Assembly: GCA_965371325.1 (NCBI GenBank)
Contig: CBDUXZ010000153.1
Coordinates: 1 to 5,658 of the forward strand
Direction: 5' to 3'
Length of the DNA: 5,658 nt
Origin: CBDUXZ01 sp965371325 [NCBI: uncultured bacterium]
GTDB taxonomy: Bacteria; JAUYMQ01
The notes under the pieces are model-generated. The model did not search any database, was not told the origin of the DNA, and saw only the letters and a program-made list of their open reading frames with translations. This document shows positions 1-4,715 of this stretch, piece by piece; positions within the stretch are counted from its first letter, which is position 1; each line of letters starts with the position of its first letter. A program made the translations under genes and the position numbers.

Positions 1-198
1 GTCGTGGTGATGGGGCCGACGGATCGCCGCTACGGTGCGATGAGTGAAAATTACGGCCACGTGGTGCGGCGCGATGTCCGCTGCGGCCCCTGCCATCTCA
101 AGGTGTGCCCGCTCGATCATCGCTGTATGAAGCTCATTCAGCCGGAGGAAGTGGCCGCCGCGGCGGAGGTGGCGCTTGGTGCGGGGGCTGAACGATGA
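1..198 (+). CDS. waaF: ADP-heptose:LPS heptosyltransferase (GT9, WaaF-like), C-terminal fragment
   Basis: Only the last 65 residues are present; the gene enters from the left edge already in frame. GT9 heptosyltransferases transfer heptose from ADP-heptose to the LPS inner core at the cytoplasmic face of the inner membrane. The fragment opens with VVVMGPTD, the typical GT9 C-domain strand and GPT/GPS loop near the donor site. A Cys-rich stretch follows (residues 28-42 of the fragment: CGPC, then VCPLDHRCM), resembling the 'CxPC...CPxDHRCM' segment I recall from heptosyltransferase II proteins outside the enterics. It ends with a PEEV-type helix. The stop overlaps the next start as ATGA (195-198), so the two are translationally coupled. 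The adjoining ADP-heptose genes support a heptosyltransferase role. WaaF rather than WaaC or another GT9 paralogue is an inference from the Cys/DHRCM signature; the N-terminal domain is not visible. Confidence 0.87.
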   Translation, partial: VVVMGPTDRRYGAMSENYGHVVRRDVRCGPCHLKVCPLDHRCMKLIQPEEVAAAAEVALGAGAER

Positions 199-1214
199 GC
201 CGGCAGGTCCGGCAGTTCAGAGGGGCCATCGACGCGTTTCGAAGCACGAAGATCGCCGTCCTGGGCGATTTCACCGCGGACGTCTACGTCTATGGAAAAC
301 CGCACCGTGTTTCCAGAGAAGCGCCCGTGGTTGTGGCCCGTTACGAGCGGGAGTCGATGGTGCCGGGCGGCGCTGCGAACGTCGTCATTAATCTCTGGGC
401 GCTCGGAGCGAAGGCGCTTCCGGTGGGTGTTGTCGGCGAGGATGCCCAGGGGCGGGATCTGGTCGAACAGCTCATCCGGCGTGAGATTCCCGTTAACGGT
501 ATCGCGAGAGATTCGCGTTCGCCTACGATCACGAAGACCCGCTTCATGGTCGGGGACGTTTACGCCCCTCCGCAGCAGGTGTTCCGAATCGATCACCACG
601 CCGACGCCCTGCTCCACGAAGCCGCGGAGTCAACAGTTCTCGAGTCGCTGGACAAGGCCGCGGCGGAGGCCGACGCGTTGCTCGTCTCCGACAAGGCGCA
701 CAGCGTGCTCACCGAAAAGGTGGCGGCGCGCGTCCGCGAAATAGCGGCCTCGGGAAAGCTTGTTTGTGTCGACAGCCACGCGCGGTACGAATTTCTCAAG
801 GGTGTGCGAATCGTGACACCCAACCAGCGGGAGGCGGAATACACGATGGGTATTCTCGCCCGGAGCGAGGAGGATGTTGTCCGTCTGGGGTTTCGTCTGC
901 TTGAGCTCCTCGAAACAGCCATTGTCGTGATTACGCGGGGAAACCAGGGGATGATGCTCTTCGAGGGGGGCGGGAGTTTCACCAAGATTCCGGTCAGCAA
1001 TTCGGACGATGTCATCGACGTCACGGGCGCAGGGGACACCGTGACCAGCGTCCTAACGCTTGCGCTTGCAACCGGCGCGGATCCCCTCACAGCCGCGCTT
1101 CTGGCCAATCACGCCGCGGGCATGGTGGTCATGCAGAGCGGCTCGCGGGCGGTGAGCGCGGAGGATCTTCTCGAGGCGATCCTCGACTGGAAAGAGGAAG
1201 GCCAGGGGCGATGA
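195..1214 (+). CDS. rfaE1: D-glycero-beta-D-manno-heptose-7-phosphate kinase (HldE N-domain as a separate gene, PfkB family)
   Basis: A 339-residue cytosolic PfkB/ribokinase-type kinase, about the length of the HldE kinase half. The known family reaction is ATP-dependent phosphorylation of heptose 7-phosphate at C1, giving the 1,7-bisphosphate for ADP-heptose synthesis. Visible motifs in order: GDFTADVYVYG (24-34) with HRVSREAPV just after, matching the HldE substrate-lid region (family form: GDxxxDxYxxG...ISxEAPVPV); PGGAANV (57-63), PfkB signature 1; TPNQREAE (208-215); VITRGNQGM (245-253); DVTGAGD (275-281), PfkB signature 2, with Asp281 the expected catalytic base and GAG the anion hole. 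Two internal segments differ from E. coli HldE: SDKAHS (165-170) where SDYxKG is usual, and DSHARYEF (193-200) where DPKG is usual. Start ATG 195 overlaps the upstream stop by 4 nt with only a weak G-rich SD, so translation probably relies on coupling. The stop overlaps rfaE2 as ATGA. A general PfkB sugar kinase is possible from sequence alone, but the adjacent rfaE2 makes the heptose role likely. Confidence 0.92.
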   Translation: MSRQVRQFRGAIDAFRSTKIAVLGDFTADVYVYGKPHRVSREAPVVVARYERESMVPGGAANVVINLWALGAKALPVGVVGEDAQGRDLVEQLIRREIPVNGIARDSRSPTITKTRFMVGDVYAPPQQVFRIDHHADALLHEAAESTVLESLDKAAAEADALLVSDKAHSVLTEKVAARVREIAASGKLVCVDSHARYEFLKGVRIVTPNQREAEYTMGILARSEEDVVRLGFRLLELLETAIVVITRGNQGMMLFEGGGSFTKIPVSNSDDVIDVTGAGDTVTSVLTLALATGADPLTAALLANHAAGMVVMQSGSRAVSAEDLLEAILDWKEEGQGR

Positions 1215-1699
1215 ACGAGAAAATTGTTCTCGATCACGCGGATCTCGCGGCGCGCATCAAGGATCTGCGGGCAGAGGGACAAAAGGTCGTCTTCACGAAC
1301 GGCTGCTTCGATCTGCTGCACGTGGGTCACGTGCGTTTGCTGAGAGGGGCGAAGGCAGAGGGAGACGTGCTCGTCGTGGGACTGAACAGCGATGCGTCGG
1401 TGCGCGAGCTCAAGGGAGAGGGACGGCCTTTGCAGAACGAAAAGGAGCGTGCGGAAATACTCGCGGCTCTGCGCTGCGTCGATTTCGTCACGGTCTTCAC
1501 AGGCCTTCGTTGCGATGACGCTCTTGCAACGCTCCGTCCGAACGTGCACGCCAAGGGGAGCGACTACACGCCCGAAACGGTTCCGGAAGCGCCGACGGCC
1601 GAGGCTATTGGCGCCCGTATCGCCATCGTCGGTGATCCCAAGAATCACTCGACGAAGGACATCATCTCCCGCATTCGCGATTTTGGCAGGGGTGTATAG
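1211..1699 (+). CDS. rfaE2: D-glycero-beta-D-manno-heptose 1-phosphate adenylyltransferase (HldE C-domain as a separate gene)
   Basis: A 162-residue cytidylyltransferase-like nucleotidyltransferase, full length for a stand-alone RfaE2. The known reaction joins ATP and heptose 1-phosphate to give ADP-D-glycero-beta-D-manno-heptose and pyrophosphate in the cytosol. The N-terminal Rossmann part carries TNGCFDLLHVGH (29-40), with the HxGH nucleotide-binding motif at 37-40. NSDASVRELKGEGRP (59-73) and NEKERAEIL (76-84) follow, the standard RfaE2 core. KGSDYTPETVPEA (115-127) matches the family's 'VKGGDYxPExxPEA' block. HSTKDIISRI (146-155) is the C-terminal ST-x-x-II-xRI motif that contacts the nucleotide. 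Start ATG 1211 sits in an ATGA overlap with the kinase stop. A purine-rich AGAGGAAGG (1193-1201) lies 9 nt upstream and can serve as the ribosome site. The separate kinase and transferase genes correspond to the two halves of E. coli HldE. The phosphatase step between them (GmhB) is not encoded here. Confidence 0.95.
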   Translation: MNEKIVLDHADLAARIKDLRAEGQKVVFTNGCFDLLHVGHVRLLRGAKAEGDVLVVGLNSDASVRELKGEGRPLQNEKERAEILAALRCVDFVTVFTGLRCDDALATLRPNVHAKGSDYTPETVPEAPTAEAIGARIAIVGDPKNHSTKDIISRIRDFGRGV

Positions 1700-1700
1700 A

Positions 1701-1707
1701 AAGAAGG
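1701..1707 (+). promoter_or_regulatory. Ribosome binding site fixing the GT4 start
   Basis: AAGAAGG, 5 nt before ATG 1713, lies in the 13-nt gap after the rfaE2 stop. The reading frame stays open upstream to 1392, inside rfaE2, but that stretch translates to an Arg/Ser-rich string with no GT4 similarity. This site and the typical GT4 N-terminus MRIGIIINYY make 1713 the real start. Confidence 0.75.
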
Positions 1708-1712
1708 CGCGC

Positions 1713-2879
1713 ATGCGAATTGGCATCATCATCAATTACTACGATGCCTCCCGGGGGGGGGTGGAGCGTTACGCCGAGACACTCACGCGCGCCCTGCTCG
1801 CGGGTGGGCACGAAGTGCACCTCATCGCGTTGGAAGGGAGGGATCTCCCGGAGGGGGTTGCGTTTCATCCGGTGGAGGCCGCAACTTTCTGGTCGCCGGT
1901 CAAGACGTTTTCTTTTGCCGCGGGGGCGGCGCGTGTTCTCGATCGTGAGGCCGGGGCGTGGGACGCCGTCCTGGGGCTTGCGCGGACGGTGCGGCAGGAC
2001 GTCTATCGGGAAGGCGCCGGCGCTTACGGCGCGCTCCTCCGCGCCCGATCGCGGGACGGCCGCTGGCGAAGCGGCGAAGTACTCGCCCGCATGAATCTGC
2101 GCCACGCGGCCCAGATCACCATGGAACGACGCATCTTCGCGGCCTGGCGCCGGAACGAAACCCGGCGATATCTTTTCAACTCGCGTCGCGTGCGGGATGA
2201 AATCCTGGACCTGCACGATGTTCCGCCCGAGCGAATGGATGTTCTGCACAACCCCGTCGACACGGCGCGATTCGACCCTTTACGATGGCGCCCGCGACGC
2301 GAGGAGACGCGCCGCGCAATGGGGGTTCCCGGCGAGGCATACACCGTGCTCTTCTCGGGGAGCGGGTTCAACCGGAAGGGGCTCGACCTCGCTGTCGCGG
2401 CCGTGGCCCGCTCATCTGCGGAGCCCTGGCTCGTCGTTGCGGGAAGGGGTGACACGGGCCCCTACCGGTCCCAGGCAGAGCGCCTCGGGGCGGCCTCGCG
2501 CGTCGTCTTCGTCGGGCTCCGAAGCGACATCGAGGCGGTCTACGGCGCCTGCGATGCGCTCCTGGCGCCTACCCGCTACGATGCATTCTCGAATGCCACG
2601 ATCGAGGGCCTCGCGATGGCGCTACCCGTGATCACCACGGTGATGAACGGTGCTTCGGAGATCGTGACGGAGGGGCGCGAGGGGTACGTCGTGGATGACG
2701 CAGAGGATACGGCCGCCCTCGCCCGCGCGCTCGATCGCCTTGCAAACGACAAAGAGCGCGAGGAGCTGGGGCGTCGGGCGCGCATCCGAGCGGAGGCGCT
2801 CAATCCACGCGCGCATGCCGACGGCGTCGTCAAGGTGCTCGAGGCCGCTGTCATGATGGGCGAACCGGGTGGAGGCTGA
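1713..2879 (+). CDS. Family 4 glycosyltransferase, WaaG-like LPS core glycosyltransferase
   Basis: A 388-residue GT-B fold glycosyltransferase, close to the usual length of WaaG (about 370-390). WaaG adds the first outer-core glucose to heptose II from UDP-glucose at the inner face of the cytoplasmic membrane; the sugar used here cannot be told from sequence. The N-domain starts MRIGIIINYY and has GGVERY (15-20), the glycine-rich acceptor-side loop of GT4. No signal peptide or membrane segment is seen. The C-domain has SGSGFNRKGLD (215-225), with Arg221 and Lys222 at the usual donor-phosphate contacts and a strong resemblance to WaaG 'VGSDFGRKGVD'. Next come VVAGRGD (241-247), VVFVGLRSDIEAVY (264-277), and TRYDAFSNATIEGLAMALPVI (287-307). 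The last carries the acidic pair D290-x7-E298 in place of the classic E-x7-E. The start is set by AAGAAGG at 1701-1707. The gene contains a run of nine Gs at codons 14-17 (see the repeat entry). Its stop overlaps the next ATG by one base. Confidence is high for GT4 and moderate for WaaG function. Confidence 0.9.
   Translation: MRIGIIINYYDASRGGVERYAETLTRALLAGGHEVHLIALEGRDLPEGVAFHPVEAATFWSPVKTFSFAAGAARVLDREAGAWDAVLGLARTVRQDVYREGAGAYGALLRARSRDGRWRSGEVLARMNLRHAAQITMERRIFAAWRRNETRRYLFNSRRVRDEILDLHDVPPERMDVLHNPVDTARFDPLRWRPRREETRRAMGVPGEAYTVLFSGSGFNRKGLDLAVAAVARSSAEPWLVVAGRGDTGPYRSQAERLGAASRVVFVGLRSDIEAVYGACDALLAPTRYDAFSNATIEGLAMALPVITTVMNGASEIVTEGREGYVVDDAEDTAALARALDRLANDKEREELGRRARIRAEALNPRAHADGVVKVLEAAVMMGEPGGG
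1753..1761 (+). repeat. G9 homopolymer inside the GT4 coding sequence
   Basis: Nine consecutive Gs span codons 14-17 (cgg ggg ggg gtg), encoding the RGGV of the GGVER loop. It is the longest homopolymer I found; the next G runs are 7 (4048-4054) and 6 (4704-4709). By frame reading, gain of one G would put translation into a frame that stops at 1946-1948, and loss of one G into a frame that stops at 2092-2094. Both would remove the whole C-terminal donor-binding domain. Whether the tract length actually varies is not shown by a single sequence. Confidence 0.9.
2871..2875 (+). promoter_or_regulatory. Shine-Dalgarno at the GT4/double-kinase junction
   Basis: GGAGG lies inside the last codons of the GT4 gene, only 3 nt before ATG 2879, which shares its A with the TGA stop (TGATG). 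The short spacing and 1-nt overlap fit stop-restart coupling more than independent initiation. Confidence 0.5.
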
Positions 2880-4594
2880 TGTCCCGACGCTTGCTGCGAG
2901 ATGGCGTTCGCTGGGAGATAGACGGCCTGAGCGACGAGGCCGCCAACGCTCTGTTTGCCTGGGCTGCCGGCGAGGAGGCCCCTGGGGAGATTATCAAGGA
3001 GAACCGGGCCCGCCGCGTCATTCGCCTTCCCGGCCGCCGGGGCGATCTCTATCTCAAGCACCACCGCGTGGGTGGTTTCCCGGACCGCCTCAGGTCTCTC
3101 TTTCGTCCCTCCCGTGCGCGGGCGGAACGGGAGACGGCAGGGAAGCTGAGTGAGCTGAAAATTCCGACCATCCGTCCCCTCGCACTGGGCGAGCGGCGGC
3201 ATCTCGGACTGATCGTGGAGTCGTTTCTCATCACCGAGGGAATCAGCGGCGCCCGTTCCCTCGACATCCTCCTCGAGGAGCGGGATACGCCTCCGCCGGG
3301 CCCGCCGCGCGCCCGCTGGCGCAGAGCCCTTGTTCGCGAGCTGGCCGGTGTTGTGTCGGCGTTTCACCGGGAGGGTTTTTATCACCGTGATCTGCACCTG
3401 GGGAATTTTCTGGTGAGATCTTCCGGCAGTGCGGACGTCGCGGTCTGGCTGATCGATCTGCACAAAGCGCGGGTCTCGCGGGCTCGCGAGTGGGTGACCG
3501 ACCTCGCGTGGCTGGACTATGGTGCGTGCCCCTGGGCCTCCAGGACCGATCGCCTGCGGTTCCTGAAAGCCTATCTCGAGGCGATGCCCCGGGAGCGTCT
3601 CGGGGATGCGCCGGGTGCGTCGAAGAGGACGCCGGCGGAGTCCTGGAAGAGGGCCGCGCGCACGGTGCTCGCGGCGTCGAACGAACGAGCGGATCTGCAC
3701 CGGGCCCGCCGCGAGAAGCGCTCCCTGCGAGGCGGACCTCACTTCGTACGCGAGCCGACGCCCCTCGGCCTGCTGCATCGCGCAGAGGATGCGGATCGTG
3801 AGGAGATCCTCGCGGCGTCGCGGCTTTCAGAGGACGGGTCCGGCGGGGACGTTCTGCGTGAGACGTCCCGGGCCCGCGTGGTTCGCGTCAGGCTCGAAGA
3901 CGGGCGGACACTATGCGTGAAGCGCTACAGGAGATCCCGGTGGGCGTTTCAAGCGCGTGACCGGGCGCGCGCTGCGTGGCGCGCGGCCGAGGGGAGCCGG
4001 CTGCGGGGAATCGCCACGCCCCGCGCCCACGGGCTCATCGAGGGGGCGGGGGGGCGTGGCAGTTCGGTCTTCGTCATGGAGGATCTCGGCCACCTCCCGT
4101 GGTTGACCCATTACGCCGCCCTTACGCTTCGCCGGCCGGGCACTCCCCGTGCCCGGCGCAGGGCGCACGCGGTGGCGGTGGGCGCCTGGCTCCGGCGTCT
4201 ACATGCGGCCGGACTACGCCACGCGGATCTCAAGGCTGGCAATATTCTTGTGGATGAAGCGGGGGAGGGCTGGCGCTTTCTGCTTCTCGATCTCGAAGAC
4301 GTCGATTTCCCGGGAAAGGTAATGGCCGCCGATCGAGAACGTGCCCTGGCGCAACTCTGCGGCTCGCTCCCGCCCCGGGTCAGCCGCACCGACCGGTTAC
4401 GCGCCTTCAGGGCCTACGCCCGGGGCGGAACTTTTGGGGGCGCGCGCGAGACACGCGATGCGCTCACGCGCGTTGTGCGGCAGAGCATTGCCCGGGGGCA
4501 TCTCTGGGGACCCGGGGCGCGGAAGTGGGAGCCGGAGCCGGAAGGCTACGGCCGCTCCCCCGGCGCGCGATCGCTGCCCCTGGGGCGCACTTGA
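2879..4594 (+). CDS. Tandem double lipopolysaccharide-kinase protein (two WaaP/InaA-like kinase domains)
   Basis: A 571-residue protein with two complete protein-kinase-like domains in a row; E. coli WaaP is a single domain of about 265 residues. Domain 1 (about 45-240) is clearly WaaP-like: LYLKHHRVGG (57-66) with the ATP-binding Lys60; a likely helix-C glutamate at E83 or E85; SFLITEGISG (115-124); YHRDLHLGN (168-176) with catalytic Asp171 and Asn176; WLIDLHKAR (190-198) with metal-binding Asp193, matching the 'VIDLHRA' of WaaP. Domain 2 (about 325-520) has LCVKRY (345-350, Lys348), E371, VFVMEDL (397-403), RHADLKAGN (447-455, Asp450/Asn455) and LLLDLEDVDF (468-477, Asp471). Both domains end with the same element, SRTDRLRFLKAY (221-232) and SRTDRLRAFRAY (502-513), so the second looks like an ancient duplicate. 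No membrane segment is seen; the protein is basic and Arg-rich, as expected for a cytoplasmic or membrane-peripheral LPS enzyme. WaaP phosphorylates heptose I of the inner core; that one or both domains here phosphorylate core heptose or Kdo is inferred from family and operon context. Confidence 0.87.
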   Translation: MSRRLLRDGVRWEIDGLSDEAANALFAWAAGEEAPGEIIKENRARRVIRLPGRRGDLYLKHHRVGGFPDRLRSLFRPSRARAERETAGKLSELKIPTIRPLALGERRHLGLIVESFLITEGISGARSLDILLEERDTPPPGPPRARWRRALVRELAGVVSAFHREGFYHRDLHLGNFLVRSSGSADVAVWLIDLHKARVSRAREWVTDLAWLDYGACPWASRTDRLRFLKAYLEAMPRERLGDAPGASKRTPAESWKRAARTVLAASNERADLHRARREKRSLRGGPHFVREPTPLGLLHRAEDADREEILAASRLSEDGSGGDVLRETSRARVVRVRLEDGRTLCVKRYRRSRWAFQARDRARAAWRAAEGSRLRGIATPRAHGLIEGAGGRGSSVFVMEDLGHLPWLTHYAALTLRRPGTPRARRRAHAVAVGAWLRRLHAAGLRHADLKAGNILVDEAGEGWRFLLLDLEDVDFPGKVMAADRERALAQLCGSLPPRVSRTDRLRAFRAYARGGTFGGARETRDALTRVVRQSIARGHLWGPGARKWEPEPEGYGRSPGARSLPLGRT

Positions 4595-4619
4595 AGGGAT
4601 GACGTGCTGACCTCATTAT
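4591..4619 (+). promoter_or_regulatory. Candidate sigma70-type promoter for the SDR gene
   Basis: TTGAAG (4591-4596) and CATTAT (4614-4619) are separated by exactly 17 nt, and each matches the -35/-10 consensus at 4 of 6 positions. The -10 sits in an unusually AT-rich patch for this window. The -35 overlaps the stop codon of the double-kinase gene. Transcription would start near 4626, about 90 nt before ATG 4716. The match could be chance, and read-through from the upstream operon is equally possible. Confidence 0.3.
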
Positions 4620-4715
4620 TTCGTGCCCGGCTGCGCCCATCGTGAGAAGATGGCCGCCGGAAACGAGGCACGCTCTTTGTCCAAAGCCCGGGTCGCGCCC
4701 GGCGGGGGGAGTCTC
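4595..4715. other. Intergenic gap between the double kinase and the SDR gene
   Basis: A 121-bp stretch, and the only real gap in the window. It holds the -10 part of the candidate promoter and the ribosome site for the SDR gene. No U-tailed terminator hairpin is visible. A small palindrome, CTTTG-TC-CAAAG (about 4675-4686), and a 5-bp GC stem at 4688-4702 are the only secondary-structure hints. The SDR reading frame is open back to 4611, with alternative starts GTG 4623 and ATG 4650, so part of this gap could be coding if the SDR starts earlier. Confidence 0.6.
4707..4711 (+). promoter_or_regulatory. Ribosome binding site for the SDR gene (start choice)
   Basis: GGGAG lies 4 nt before ATG 4716. 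A competing site, GGAGG at 4739-4743, lies 5 nt before an in-frame GTG at 4749, which would shorten the protein by 11 residues. An in-frame ATG at 4650 has no well-spaced SD. I chose 4716 as the ATG with a usable site; 4749 is a serious alternative, since the Rossmann fold begins only around residue 24. Confidence 0.5.

Noticed and set aside
1161-1184. Inverted repeat GAGGATC...GATCCTC with a 10-nt loop, 26 nt before the rfaE2 start
   Set aside because: It lies in the coding end of rfaE1 (residues EDLLEAIL) and has no U tract. It could tune coupling, but codon content explains it well enough.
1392-1712. Upstream extension of the GT4 reading frame inside rfaE2
   Set aside because: It overlaps the conserved rfaE2 frame and translates to an Arg/Ser-rich string without GT4 features; the ribosome site at 1701-1707 supports ATG 1713.
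2576-3778. 400-codon open frame on the minus strand
   Set aside because: It lies antisense to the GT4 and double-kinase genes, which have clear family motifs, and has a low-complexity Arg/Pro-rich product. It is an expected GC-rich shadow.
4048-4054. Seven-G run in the second kinase domain as another slippage site
   Set aside because: Shorter, in the middle of the gene, and within ordinary GGG/GGC-rich glycine coding; weak compared with the G9 tract.
4688-4702. GC stem CCGGG-tcgcg-CCCGG considered as a terminator
   Set aside because: Only 5 bp, with no run of Ts after it, and immediately upstream of the SDR ribosome site.
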